Part shown: positions 52,279-64,000 of the stretch, piece after piece
How the letters are laid out: every line of letters begins with the position of its first letter
How positions within the stretch are numbered: position 1 is the first letter of the stretch
From: 40CM-4-68-19 sp036513415
Lineage (GTDB): Bacteria > Myxococcota > Myxococcia > Myxococcales > 40CM-4-68-19
Assembly: GCA_036513415.1 (NCBI GenBank)
Contig: DATBZA010000171.1
Location: 8,151 to 72,150 of the forward strand
Length of the DNA stretch: 64,000 bases
Reading direction: 5' to 3'
Notes under the pieces: model-generated
What the model was told of the DNA's origin: nothing
Seen by the model: the letters and a program-made list of their open reading frames with translations, nothing else
The model's database searches: none
Translations under genes and position numbers: made by a program

Positions 52279-52782
52279 ATGGAAGAGGCCACGCACGCCA
52301 TCATCCTCGTCGTCGATGACGAGGCGGGCGTGCGCAACGCGCTCCGCCGGCTTCTCGAGGCCGACGATCATTCCGTCCTGCTGGCCGAGAACGGCGAAGA
52401 GGCGCTGAAGGTCCTTCAAGACATGCCGGTCCACATCGTCATCAGCGACCAGAACATGCCGGGTCTCTCCGGGATCGATCTGCTGAAGCTCGTCCGCGTG
52501 CGCCATCCGCGCATCGTCCGGATCCTCTTGACCGCGGACGAGCACCCCGAGGTCCCGGTCCGGTCGATCAACGAGAGCGAGGTCTACCGGTTCATCCGCA
52601 AGCCCTGGAACAACGCCGACGTCCGCACCATCGTGTCGCTCGCATTCGAGATCGCGCGGCTGGAGCAGGAGAAGCGCCACCTGGTGATGATGATGCGAAG
52701 CAAGAGCGCTCCCTCGGGTGACCCCGCCGACATCGAATCCGAGCTGCTGCGTCTCGCCGAGGACGAGATGGGCAAGGACTGA
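52279..52782 (+). CDS. Single-domain response regulator with C-terminal helix (paralogue 1)
   Basis: The 167-residue protein has a receiver domain with DDE acid pocket (12-14), phospho-acceptor Asp57 in ISDQNMPG, Thr in LLTADE and Lys in FIRKPW. A C-terminal extension (about 122-167) is helical and acidic. It shares SINESEVYRFIRKPWNN with two other regulators downstream at 54456 and 56122. The receiver is of the RpfG kind but no HD-GYP output follows. The output must come from protein contacts. It is convergent with the PilT-like gene. Confidence 0.9.
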   Translation: MEEATHAIILVVDDEAGVRNALRRLLEADDHSVLLAENGEEALKVLQDMPVHIVISDQNMPGLSGIDLLKLVRVRHPRIVRILLTADEHPEVPVRSINESEVYRFIRKPWNNADVRTIVSLAFEIARLEQEKRHLVMMMRSKSAPSGDPADIESELLRLAEDEMGKD

Positions 52783-52801
52783 GCCGCGTCCGACCGCGCG
52801 A

Positions 52802-54454
52802 TCAGGCTTCGGCTTCGGCGAGCTTGAGCCCGCTCGCGTCCAGCGTCTTGCGCAGCTCGGCCTTCGCCACCGACTTCGCCAGCGCCTCCTCGGGCAGCAC
52901 GAGCTTCTTGCGGACCAGATCGAGGAGCGCATCGTTGAGCGTCACCATGCCCTGGCCACGGCCCGTCTGCATGGTCGATGCGAGCTGGAAGGTCTTCCCT
53001 TCCCGGATCAGGTTGGACACCGCGCTGTTGGCGAGCAGCACCTCGCGCGCCGCCACCCGGCCGCCGCCCACTTTCTTGCAAAGGGTCTGCGTTACCACCG
53101 CCTTCAAGGATTCCGACAGCATGATGCGGATCTGCGACTGCCGGTCGGCGGGAAACTGGTCGATGATCCGGTCGACGGTGGAAGGGGCGGTGTTGGTGTG
53201 GAGGGTGCCGAAGACCAGGTGCCCGGTCTCGGCGGTCTCCAGGGCGATGGAGACCGTTTCCAGGTCGCGCATCTCGCCGATGAGCACGACGTCGGGATCC
53301 TCGCGCAGCGCTGCCCGCAGCGCGGCCTTGAAGCCCTGGGTGTGGACGCCTATCTCGCGCTGGTGGATCTGACACCGCTTGGGCGCGTGCACGAACTCGA
53401 TCGGGTCCTCGATGGTGATGATGTTGTCGTCGCGGCTGCGGTTCACGTGGTCGATCATCGCCGCCAGCGTGGTGGACTTTCCCGAGCCCGTGGGCCCGGT
53501 GACCAGGATCAGCCCCTTGGGCAAGAAGCAGAGATCCAGCAGCTCCTTGGGAATCCCCATCTCCTCGGCGCTGAAGACCTTTCCCGGGATGCGGCGCATC
53601 ACCGCCGCGATCCCCGAGCGGTCGCAGAAGAGGTTGACGCGGAATCGGGCGTCCCCGGTCTCGTAAGCGAAGTCGGCGTCCTTGGTGGTCGTCCATTGCT
53701 CGCGGTTGCGCTCGGGGGTGATGGTCCAGAGGATCTCTTCGAGCTCTTCCGCGGACGGCTCGCCCCAGCCCTGCAAGGGGCGGACGTCGCCATCGATGCG
53801 CAAAGCGGGCGTCCGGCCGCTGGTGAGGTGCAGGTCGGATGCTCCCTTGGAGCTGCACAGCTCCAGCAGCTGGAGCATGGCGGCGGCCGGATCGCCAGGG
53901 GCCTTGCCGACGGCTACCGCCGGCGGGCCGGAACCCTCGCGCGTCGCGGGGGCCCGCGCTGGAGGGCGAGAAGCGGCCGACACGGTGTGCAACGCGGGCT
54001 CCGGACGTGGGGCGGGAGCGGGCGACCTCCCGCGCAGCTTGGCGTCCGGGCGCTGGAACGTGTCGACGATCTCGAGCACCTCGCCGGGGTCCTGCGGCTC
54101 GGGAGGAGGGATCTCGATCGCGCCGGCGGGCCAGGCAGCGGGGACCCCGTCCGCGGCCCGGCGCACCTCCGCGAGCACGCCGTCTCCCACCGGCGCGAAC
54201 TGGACGTGCACCCGGCCAGCGGGCGCTTCGTACTCGAACTCCTCGGACTCCGCACCCGAGAATGCGGCGGAGAGGTATTCGGGCATCAGCTCGGCGACCG
54301 CGGAGACGATGTGCGCGCTCGAGAGCGCCCGCTGCATCACTGGCTGCCTCGCGCTGCCGGGTCCCACCACATAGGCGGCGGAGCCGCTGGTCAGGACGAG
54401 CTTGTCCGCCTTGCGCAGGAACAGCACTTCCACGAACTTGTCGAGGCGCTTCAT
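52802..54454 (-). CDS. PilT/PilU-like type IV pilus ATPase with duplicated N-terminal domain
   Basis: The 550-residue protein has a C-terminal half typical of twitching ATPases: SDLHLTSGRTPALRIDG (about 206-222), Walker A GPTGSGKST (320-328), IEDPIEFVH Asp/Walker B region, GEMRDLETV and HTNTAPSTVDRIID. PilT powers pilus retraction. Unlike usual PilT (about 350 residues), it has about 200 extra N-terminal residues: a degenerate copy of the N-domain (about 15-100; LVLTSGSAAYVV), then a Pro/Ala-rich linker. Response regulators are encoded directly upstream on the same strand, one base from this gene, so they may control it. Confidence 0.9.
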   Translation of the reverse strand: MKRLDKFVEVLFLRKADKLVLTSGSAAYVVGPGSARQPVMQRALSSAHIVSAVAELMPEYLSAAFSGAESEEFEYEAPAGRVHVQFAPVGDGVLAEVRRAADGVPAAWPAGAIEIPPPEPQDPGEVLEIVDTFQRPDAKLRGRSPAPAPRPEPALHTVSAASRPPARAPATREGSGPPAVAVGKAPGDPAAAMLQLLELCSSKGASDLHLTSGRTPALRIDGDVRPLQGWGEPSAEELEEILWTITPERNREQWTTTKDADFAYETGDARFRVNLFCDRSGIAAVMRRIPGKVFSAEEMGIPKELLDLCFLPKGLILVTGPTGSGKSTTLAAMIDHVNRSRDDNIITIEDPIEFVHAPKRCQIHQREIGVHTQGFKAALRAALREDPDVVLIGEMRDLETVSIALETAETGHLVFGTLHTNTAPSTVDRIIDQFPADRQSQIRIMLSESLKAVVTQTLCKKVGGGRVAAREVLLANSAVSNLIREGKTFQLASTMQTGRGQGMVTLNDALLDLVRKKLVLPEEALAKSVAKAELRKTLDASGLKLAEAEA

Positions 54455-54455
54455 C

Positions 54456-54971
54456 TCAGGTCTCGAGAAGATCTGCTTCCGCCAGCAGCAGCAGCTCGGC
54501 TTCGAGGATGGGTGGCGGATCGCCCCGCTCGCGCGCGGCGCGGTATCGGCGGACGATCCCGAGAAGCTGGCGCCTCTCGTCCTCGAGCATGATCACGTCG
54601 AACGCCAGCTGAACGATGGTGCGCAGGTCGGCGTTGTTCCAGGGCTTGCGAATGAACCGGTAGATCTCGGCCTCGTTGATCGAGCGAACGGCGAGCTCCG
54701 GATCGGTGTCTCCCGTGAGCATGACGCGCAAGATCTGAGGGTGGCGCCGCCGGACGTCCTTGAGCAGATCGAGGCCCGAGATTCCGGGCATGTTGTTGTC
54801 GCTGATCAAGAGCTTCACGGGCTGCTCGCGCAGGACCTCGAGCGCCTCCTCCCCGCTTTCGGCGGTGAGGACCGTGTATCCGGCGTCGCCGAGGACCCGG
54901 CTCAGCGCCGTGCGCACGTGCTCCTCGTCGTCGACGACGAGGATCGTCCTTGCCGGGAGCATGTCGTTCAA
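54456..54971 (-). CDS. Single-domain response regulator (paralogue 2)
   Basis: The 171-residue protein has receiver motifs DDEE (14-17), Asp58 in ISDNNMPG, Thr in MLTGDT and Lys in FIRKPWNN. The C-terminal helix (about 120-171) is rich in Leu, Glu and Arg. It is a close paralogue of the 52279 protein: both have VRSINE.E.YRFIRKPWNNAD.RTIV. The start overlaps the upstream kinase stop by four bases (ATGA), and its stop is one base from the PilT-like start, giving a tight operon. Confidence 0.9.
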   Translation of the reverse strand: MNDMLPARTILVVDDEEHVRTALSRVLGDAGYTVLTAESGEEALEVLREQPVKLLISDNNMPGISGLDLLKDVRRRHPQILRVMLTGDTDPELAVRSINEAEIYRFIRKPWNNADLRTIVQLAFDVIMLEDERRQLLGIVRRYRAARERGDPPPILEAELLLLAEADLLET

Positions 54972-56125
54972 TTGCCACTCCGCGTCTGAAGTCCTCGGTT
55001 GGTCGCGGTCCCGGCGGGTTCCTCGCCGTTGATCGCTTCCTTCAGCCGCACGCGGAAGACCGCGCCGCCTCCATCGCGGTCCAGGACCTCGGCCATCCCC
55101 TGGTGCCCGTCCGCCACCAGCTTCACCATGTAGAGCCCGAGCCCGAATCCCTTTCGGGGCCCGCCTTTCTTCGCCTCGACCGAACCGTACTTCTGGAACA
55201 TCCCTTCCTTGAGGTCGCCCGGAATGCCAGGGCCTCGATCGGAGACCTCGATCTCCACGGTGCCCTCGTGGTTCCGCATCGTCACCGAGACGTCCTTGCC
55301 GCTGGGCGTGTATTTCAGGGCATTGCCGAGCAGGTTCTCGATCGCGCGCCGGACCAGCTTTCCGTCGATGGACGCGACCGGGTTTCCGTCCACGACGGTG
55401 GAGAGATCGATGCGCTTGCGCCTTGCGGTCGGCTCCAGCGTCGCCGCTGCATCGGCGATGAGCGCTCGCAGATTGACCGGGGAGCGCGCGATGGGAAGGT
55501 GCCCCGCTTCCAGGAGGCGGATCTGCAGGGCCTCCTCGAGCGATCCGAGCATCGAGTCCGCCCCACGCAAGGCGGCTTGCACGTCTTCCCGCAGGCGGCC
55601 TTCGGGCACGTCCTCGAGGACCAGGTTGAGGTGCGCGATGATGCCCGCGAGCGGGCTGCGCATGTCGTGCACCATGAGCGAGAGCATCTCGTCCTTGGTG
55701 TTCTGCAACTCGGCGAGCTGCTTGAGCTGGAGCCGGATGAGCGCGTCCTGCGAACGGAGCCTGAGGAAGGAGCGCACCCGGAGGAGCAGCTCCCGCCGGT
55801 CGACCGGCTTGGTCAGGAAGTCGTCCGCGCCGGCCTGCAACCCGAGGTTCTTCTGCTCCTGCTCCGACAGCGCCGTCACGAGCAGCACGGGCATGAACGG
55901 CTCGCCCGCACGCTCCTTCATTCGTTTGCAGACCTCGTATCCGGTCATGCCCGGCATCATCACGTCGAGCAGCACGAGGTCGATGCGCTCGGTCCCGAGC
56001 AGCTTGAGGGCCTCGGGCCCGTCGGCGGCCTCGACGACGCGGTGGTTGGCGCCGAGCATGGCGCGAAGCAACGCGCGGTTCTGCTCCTCATCGTCCACGA
56101 TCAGGATCGACGGGCCGGCTTTCAT
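54968..56125 (-). CDS. Response regulator-histidine kinase (REC-HisKA-HATPase)
   Basis: The 385-residue cytoplasmic protein has an N-terminal receiver with Asp54 (LLDVMMPGMTG) and FLTKPVDR, a dimerisation helix with His153 in LMVHDMRSPLAG, and an ATPase domain with ENLLGNALKYTP (N box), DRGPGIP (G1) and GFGLGLYMVK (G2). The receiver-kinase order suggests that phosphorylation of the receiver tunes the kinase. It is the second gene of the operon 56679-52802 and may phosphorylate the flanking single-domain regulators. Confidence 0.9.
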   Translation of the reverse strand: MKAGPSILIVDDEEQNRALLRAMLGANHRVVEAADGPEALKLLGTERIDLVLLDVMMPGMTGYEVCKRMKERAGEPFMPVLLVTALSEQEQKNLGLQAGADDFLTKPVDRRELLLRVRSFLRLRSQDALIRLQLKQLAELQNTKDEMLSLMVHDMRSPLAGIIAHLNLVLEDVPEGRLREDVQAALRGADSMLGSLEEALQIRLLEAGHLPIARSPVNLRALIADAAATLEPTARRKRIDLSTVVDGNPVASIDGKLVRRAIENLLGNALKYTPSGKDVSVTMRNHEGTVEIEVSDRGPGIPGDLKEGMFQKYGSVEAKKGGPRKGFGLGLYMVKLVADGHQGMAEVLDRDGGGAVFRVRLKEAINGEEPAGTATNRGLQTRSGN

Positions 56126-56679
56126 GCCTCTTCTCCGGCTTTGTCGGCCTGGACGAGCAGCAGCTCCGCTTCCTCCTGCCGGGCGAGCGCGGCCAGGTAG
56201 GGAAAGTCGCGCTCCAGGGTGCGCACGAACTGCAACTGCCTGCGGAGCGCCCTGAGCAGCCGCCGGTTCTCCTCCTCGAGCTGGATGGCCTCGAAGGCGA
56301 AATACACGGTCACCCGCAGCATGGTGTTGTCCCAGGGCTTGGGAATGAACCGGTAGACTTCTCCTTCATTGACGGCCTGGATGATCGTTTCCCGTTTCGA
56401 GTCCGCGGTCAGCATGATCCGACACACGTGCGGGTGGCGTTCGCGGATCAGCCGGAAGAACTCGATGCCCGTCATGTCGGGCATGTTGTTGTCACTGATG
56501 ACGAGCTTGATCGGCTGGTTGCGGAGGATCTCCAGCGCCTCCGTGGGCCCGTCCACCGCGGTGACCCCGTACCCCTCTCGCTCCAGGAGCCGCGTCAGCG
56601 CCGTCCGCACGTGCTCTTCGTCGTCGACCACCAGGACCGTACGCCCGGGGAGCTTCGAACCGTTGGCGGCGCTTTCCAT
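56122..56679 (-). CDS. Single-domain response regulator (paralogue 3)
   Basis: The ATG at 56679 is chosen because longer frames run over the divergent hybrid kinase gene; GGAG abuts the ATG, so the exact start is uncertain. The 185-residue protein has receiver motifs DDEE, Asp63 in ISDNNMPDMTG, Thr in MLTADS and Lys in FIPKPWDN, followed by a helical C-terminus (about 130-185) with EEENRRLLRALRRQL. It is related to the regulators at 52279 and 54456 but more diverged. It is the first gene of the minus-strand operon. Confidence 0.87.
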   Translation of the reverse strand: MESAANGSKLPGRTVLVVDDEEHVRTALTRLLEREGYGVTAVDGPTEALEILRNQPIKLVISDNNMPDMTGIEFFRLIRERHPHVCRIMLTADSKRETIIQAVNEGEVYRFIPKPWDNTMLRVTVYFAFEAIQLEEENRRLLRALRRQLQFVRTLERDFPYLAALARQEEAELLLVQADKAGEEA

Positions 56680-56833
56680 CTCCTGATTCGTGGCTGATGT
56701 ACAGGGGTGAAGGCAAGTTCCTGGATGTAGACCAACGTATGCCAAAGATTGGGTAATCACGGGTCGGCCAGATTCGAGGGAGGATCTCTTGCACCCACCC
56801 CGTCCGGTTTGCTGTCTTGCCGGAAGAGGGTTC

Positions 56834-60295
<3,462 letters not shown>

Positions 60296-60345
60296 GGTCC
60301 GGGGCCTGCCTCGCTAAAGCCCCTGAGTTGGCTGCGGCGCTGGGG

Positions 60346-60939
60346 CTAGTTCGAGGTTCGCCGTCCGAGCAGCTGCTCGGCGGTGAAGAGCTGTCGCCGC
60401 AGATCGTCGACCTCGATGTCGCGCAGTCGCAACCGGTCGCGCAGATCGTCCATCTCCAGCAGGAGCCCCTTGATCTGCAGCATCAGCTTCGATCGGTCGT
60501 CGCCGGTGTCCGCTTGCACGGGATCGGTGGTGGCCGCCGGGAGCACCGCGGCGGGGGCGGCCGGGACGGCGGCGGCGGGCGGGCCCTGCGCAGCCGCCTT
60601 GGTCGCTCGCGTCTTCATCTCTTCCAGCCACGCGACGAGTCGCTGGAACTCGTCTGGAGGCACCAGCCTGAACTCCACGTCGAGCCCTGGCTGATGTCCG
60701 TCGTGGCCCGGGACGGTCCGCAAGACGACCGCGCGAAGGTGGAGCGGCTTCCGGCCTCCTGGCTTCACCAGGTCGACTTCCAGGGTGGTGCCCACCTCGA
60801 TGGCTCGATCCGTGCGCAGGAATGCACCGTCGGCCGCGAGCTCCTCGAGCTGACAGGGGAACGCGGCCGCTCCCTCCCTGACGTGCGCCGCGATCCCGCT
60901 GACGCGGAACCGGTGACTGCGAGACTGTGCGTCCGCCAT
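60346..60939 (-). CDS. PilZ-domain-like protein with C-terminal coiled coil
   Basis: The ATG at 60939 follows AAGGAAGG; 197 residues. Residues about 8-110 look like a PilZ domain: SHRFRVSG near the start gives an RxxxR-like basic motif, and EELAADGAFLRTD stands where PilZ has (D/N)xSxxG, but the final Gly is Arg. c-di-GMP binding is therefore doubtful. An Ala/Pro-rich linker (about 125-150) leads to a coiled coil (about 155-190) with LLLEMDDLRDRLRLRD. Its place beside pilus and kinase genes supports a role in surface behaviour. Confidence 0.75.
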   Translation of the reverse strand: MADAQSRSHRFRVSGIAAHVREGAAAFPCQLEELAADGAFLRTDRAIEVGTTLEVDLVKPGGRKPLHLRAVVLRTVPGHDGHQPGLDVEFRLVPPDEFQRLVAWLEEMKTRATKAAAQGPPAAAVPAAPAAVLPAATTDPVQADTGDDRSKLMLQIKGLLLEMDDLRDRLRLRDIEVDDLRRQLFTAEQLLGRRTSN

Positions 60940-61186
60940 GAGGCCTTCCTTGCTGCGGAAGGCGCCATGCCGCCGGGGAACGAGCTGCAGGCGACGGACG
61001 GGTGCTCGGCGGCATCGAGCCTCTCGCAATCAACCGATCTTTGGTGCCATTCCAATACGATAACGCGCCGTACTGCGGTGGCCCACCACAGCGGGGTGCG
61101 CCGCCGTGAGTGCGGGGGCGGCCGGATGGTGTCCTGTGGGTGGGCGACGAGACTTTGACGAGCCGGCCGTCCTACTCTGCGGCGCG

Positions 61187-62122
61187 ATGCCTCGAGTGAC
61201 CACGCGCGGCGGCACGGTCCGGTTCGGCCCGGCGGGTTGGGACTACCCGGACTGGAAGGGCAAGGTCTATCCCGTCCCCAAGCCCAAGGGCTTCGATCCG
61301 CTGCGCTACCTCGCGGACTACTTCGACACCATCGAGATCAACTCGACGTTCTACCGGCCCGCGACTGCCCAGGTGGCGCGGGGCTGGGTCCAGCGGGTCG
61401 CCGACCACGAAAACTTCCGCTTCACCGCCAAGCTCTACAAGCGCTTCACGCACGAGCGCGGGACCGCTTGGACGCGAGAGGAGGTGGACGCGGTGCGTGA
61501 GGGACTCGATCCCCTGGCCGACGCAGGCAAGCTCGGCGCGCTGCTGCTCCAGTTCCCCTGGTCCTTTCGCAACCTGGAGCCCAACCGGGAATGGCTGCGC
61601 GATGTGGGGAGAGCATTCCAGGATTATCCGCTGGTGGTGGAGGTCAGGCACATCTCCTGGAACCAGCCGGAGTTCTACGCCGAGCTGGCCGCGGAACGCA
61701 TCGGGATCGTCAACCTCGACCAGCCCATGTTCCGCAACTCGCTGCCGCCGTCGGCACGCGCCACCTCCCCGGTCGGCTATGTGCGCGTGCACGGGCGCAA
61801 CTACAAGGACTGGTTCCGCAAGGCCGCGGGAAGGGACGAGCGCTACGACTACCTCTATTCGGCCGCCGAGCTGAACCCATGGGCGGAGCGCACCAGGGCC
61901 CTCGCAGAGGAGGCGAACGTCACCGATGTCTACGTGGTCAACAACAACCACTTCGCCGGCCAGGCGGTCACCAATGCGCTCATGCTCGAGTCGCAGGTGA
62001 CGGGGCGCCAGGTCAAGGTGCCCGAGACATTGCTCAACGCGTATCCGAAAGAGCTGGCCGCGATTGCGACGAACGAGCGCCCTGAGCAGGGTTCCTTTTC
62101 GCTGCCCAGGCCTGACCGATGA
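61187..62122 (+). CDS. DUF72 (YecE-like) protein
   Basis: The ATG at 61187 gives 311 residues; the longer frame from 61106 lacks support. Family motifs are clear: RFGPAGWDYPDWKGKVYP, YFDTIEINSTFYRP, FTAKLYKRFTH, LLQFPWSF, VVEVRHISW and DVYVVNNNHFAGQA. The fold is a TIM barrel related to xylose isomerase-like proteins. The biochemical role of DUF72 proteins is unsettled. It is convergent with the hydrolase gene. Confidence 0.92.
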   Translation: MPRVTTRGGTVRFGPAGWDYPDWKGKVYPVPKPKGFDPLRYLADYFDTIEINSTFYRPATAQVARGWVQRVADHENFRFTAKLYKRFTHERGTAWTREEVDAVREGLDPLADAGKLGALLLQFPWSFRNLEPNREWLRDVGRAFQDYPLVVEVRHISWNQPEFYAELAAERIGIVNLDQPMFRNSLPPSARATSPVGYVRVHGRNYKDWFRKAAGRDERYDYLYSAAELNPWAERTRALAEEANVTDVYVVNNNHFAGQAVTNALMLESQVTGRQVKVPETLLNAYPKELAAIATNERPEQGSFSLPRPDR

Positions 62123-62164
62123 GGATGAGCCCCAGGCTCGAGCGCCGGGCAGAAGTCGAGCCGG

Positions 62165-62974
62165 TCAGAGGCCCTTCCCGTTCAACCAGGCGAGACTGTA
62201 CTGGGCGAGCTCGCGCCATCCGCTGTCGATGGTCAGCGAGTGCCCGCGGCCGGGGAACTCTTTGAGCTCGGTGACGGCCGGCGATTGCCGATACGCCTTG
62301 AGCGTGCTCTTCACCATGACGGGTGGAACGGTGTTGTCCTTCTCGCCCGAGACGAGCAGCAGGGGGCCGCGGTTGGCGTTCGCGACGTTGACCTTGGTCG
62401 CCGAGTACGGGTTGAGGGTTGCGGTCGCGGCCTGGAACAGCGGGCGCCCCGGCGCGGGCATCGCGTACTTTGCGTAGAGGTCCTTGGCTTCCTGCTCGGG
62501 GACGGCATTGGTGAACCCGAAGCGGAACTGGTGCTCGGTCAGGGCCACCGCGCGCTTGAAGTTGAGCGGATTGCTCAGCACCGGGAAGGAGGACCTCAGC
62601 GCGGAAAGCGGAAGCTCTGGCACGCCCTTGATCGGGGCAGGGTCGATCGCGATCGCCGCGGCCGCAAGATCGCGGCCGAGCAGGTTCTGCACGATCAACC
62701 CGCCGAAGGAATGACCGATCAGGATCGGCCTCTTTCCGAACGCGCTCAGCTGCTTGGCGATGTGGTCGGCGATCTCGGTCACCCCATAGCCGGCCACGGC
62801 GCCGGCGTTCTTGCGGGTCTCCTCGGTGGTCTGCGAGTCGCCTGGCCAGCTCGCAGCCGTGGCCTCGTAACCGTTGTCGCGGAAAAACTGCACCCAGCTG
62901 CCCCAGGACTCGCCGTGGAGCCAGAGGCCATGAACGAAGACGATTGGAGCCTTCGAATTGGTTACGGGCGACAT
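62165..62974 (-). CDS. Alpha/beta hydrolase
   Basis: The 269-residue protein has IVFVHGLWLHGESW (oxyanion loop), nucleophile elbow IGHSFGG with Ser89, Asp in VSGEKDNTVPP and His in FPGRGHSLTID. No signal peptide is present. The SWPGDSQTTEETR segment is common among myxobacterial and actinobacterial relatives that resemble haloalkane dehalogenase or epoxide hydrolase folds, but the usual Asp nucleophile of those is Ser here, so an esterase or lipase is likelier. Substrate unknown. Confidence 0.88.
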   Translation of the reverse strand: MSPVTNSKAPIVFVHGLWLHGESWGSWVQFFRDNGYEATAASWPGDSQTTEETRKNAGAVAGYGVTEIADHIAKQLSAFGKRPILIGHSFGGLIVQNLLGRDLAAAAIAIDPAPIKGVPELPLSALRSSFPVLSNPLNFKRAVALTEHQFRFGFTNAVPEQEAKDLYAKYAMPAPGRPLFQAATATLNPYSATKVNVANANRGPLLLVSGEKDNTVPPVMVKSTLKAYRQSPAVTELKEFPGRGHSLTIDSGWRELAQYSLAWLNGKGL

Positions 62975-63301
62975 GATCCTTCCCTTTCTCGGTGGACCCG
63001 GTTGCGTATCTGCAGGCAGGAGCTGCGCGGGACCCGAAGGAATAAGGCCCAGGCGTCACTCGCGCTCCCGCATGTATCGGCAAAGTCGGATCGATCGCGC
63101 AACTCGGACGGCCAAGCCCAAGCTCGAGTGGTCCGCGGACGGCCGCGTAACCACTTCGGGCCCGGCGCTGTCGTGGCACCGGAATGGATGGGGAAGGCGG
63201 CGACCGGCACTGCCAAGAAGTAACGGCGCTACGGACTCTGCGCGAAGGGGCGAACTGCCGCGCTGGCGCGTCGGTTCGCTTCTGCGTGCTGAGCGCTCAA
63301 G
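62975..63301. other. 327-bp intergenic space without recognised features
   Basis: Lies between the hydrolase start (62974) and the SDR stop (63302), both on the minus strand. I see no tRNA, strong hairpin, convincing promoter or start-site-supported frame; it should contain the hydrolase promoter. Confidence 0.5.
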
Positions 63302-64000
63302 TCAGGGGTTGAACCGCAAGCCAGTCCACCCTTCGCTCAGCGTCCACAGACGTTCGGCCGCCGCCGGATCGATCGCCCACGGCCGAACGCCCGTCAGGGT
63401 GGTGGCCTCGGCGTCGACCGGTACGGCGATGTCGACGTCCTCGCAGTACACGCCGCCCATCCCCTCGAGCTGGGTGCTGGCCGCGCACCACACGCTGGTC
63501 GCCGCTCCCTGCGCCGGCGTCTTGAAGGTCGTCCCGGCGAGGCGAGTGAGGAGCCCGTCGATCTCGCCCTGCGGCAGGAACCGCATCAGCTCGGTCACCA
63601 CCGCTCCGGGGTGGACCGCGAATGAGCGGACGCGATGGACCTCGCCGCGCGCATCGAGCGCGAGGGCGAAGAGCGCGTTGGCGGTCTTCGATTGTCCGTA
63701 GGCCTTCCACTTGTCGTAGGCGCGGCGCTCGAAGTGCGGATCCTCGAAGTCGATCCCCGCGCGGCTGTGCCCGCGCGACGACAGCGACACCACCCGCGCG
63801 CCGTTCGCGCGGCGCAGCGCCGGCCAGAGCCGCGCCGCGAGCTGGAAATGGCCGAGATGATTCGTCGCCAGCTGCGATTCGAACCCGCGCCTGTCGCGCA
63901 CGAGCGGCGGCCCCATGATGCCCGCGTTGTTCACCAGCATGTGCAGAGGCCGGCCCGATGCGACGAAGCGTCCGGCGAATGCATCGATTGACCCGGGATC
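63302..64000 (-). CDS. Short-chain dehydrogenase/reductase (N-terminus beyond window)
   Basis: The frame is open from the stop at 63302 to the window edge (233 residues); the N-terminal Rossmann TGxxxGIG part lies outside. The visible part begins in DPGSIDAFAGRF, then LHMLVNNAGIMG (NNAG motif), RVVSLSSRGHSRAG (catalytic Ser region) and YDKWKAYGQSKTANAL (YxxxK: Tyr and Lys). VHPGAVVTELMRF follows. The sequence resembles retinol dehydrogenase/WWOX-type SDRs that use NADP(H). The ATG at 63940 is internal, not the true start. Substrate unknown. Confidence 0.92.
   Translation of the reverse strand, partial: DPGSIDAFAGRFVASGRPLHMLVNNAGIMGPPLVRDRRGFESQLATNHLGHFQLAARLWPALRRANGARVVSLSSRGHSRAGIDFEDPHFERRAYDKWKAYGQSKTANALFALALDARGEVHRVRSFAVHPGAVVTELMRFLPQGEIDGLLTRLAGTTFKTPAQGAATSVWCAASTQLEGMGGVYCEDVDIAVPVDAEATTLTGVRPWAIDPAAAERLWTLSEGWTGLRFNP

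Overview
The window is a GC-rich chromosomal segment, closely packed and with strong G/C at third codon positions. Its content points to Myxococcota, most likely an Anaeromyxobacter-like lineage: many multihaem c-type cytochromes, numerous lipoproteins, stand-alone response regulators and a type IV pilus retraction-type ATPase, a PilZ protein and an ECF sigma/anti-sigma pair. This placement is an inference from gene content. I saw no rRNA, tRNA, CRISPR array, insertion sequence or phage gene.

Region 1 (1-12733, all minus strand) is a cytochrome cluster that looks like a route for electrons out of the cell. Transcription enters at 12733. First comes a membrane flavoprotein fusing a ferredoxin-like domain, an FAD/NAD(P) reductase domain and a haem-b-like membrane domain. 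It is followed by a 20-haem and a 10-haem periplasmic cytochrome, an outer-membrane beta-barrel candidate, a 14-haem lipoprotein, and a giant lipoprotein cytochrome. The giant gene is open from its ATG at 4326 to the window edge, with 1442 residues and 41 CxxCH motifs visible. At least 85 haem-binding motifs lie in 10.4 kb. The first four genes overlap one another.

Region 2 (12.9-30.7 kb) is mixed housekeeping and envelope functions: AidB with an alpha/beta hydrolase, a class A PBP with RlpA, an AI-2E family permease, a paired M16 protease, an orphan Imm53-like immunity protein, an amine oxidase, an AHSA1 protein with a histone-like tail, NUDIX and OsmC proteins, an ECF sigma/anti-sigma operon with a DUF4097 protein, and a PP2C phosphatase.

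Region 3 (30.7-39.5 kb) is a phosphate/polyphosphate block: phoB, phoR, pstS, phoU, then (after a phosphoesterase and a GT21 glycosyltransferase) ppk and sixA. The PstCAB permease genes are absent. Candidate PhoB boxes in 11-bp register lie ahead of phoB, pstS and ppk.

Region 4 (39.5-52.1 kb) is metabolic: M28 and M20 peptidases, GNAT and PlsC acyltransferases, an agmatinase-like hydrolase, a beta-propeller, a CaiB-like CoA-transferase overlapping an enoyl-CoA hydratase, a class V aminotransferase, a fatty acid desaturase and several small lipoproteins.

Region 5 (52.3-61 kb) is a signalling island. It has three paralogous single-domain response regulators, a receiver-histidine kinase, a large hybrid kinase, a PilT-like ATPase with a duplicated N-terminal domain, and a PilZ protein. 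It may control surface motility. The window ends with a DUF72 protein, an alpha/beta hydrolase and an SDR oxidoreductase cut by the edge.
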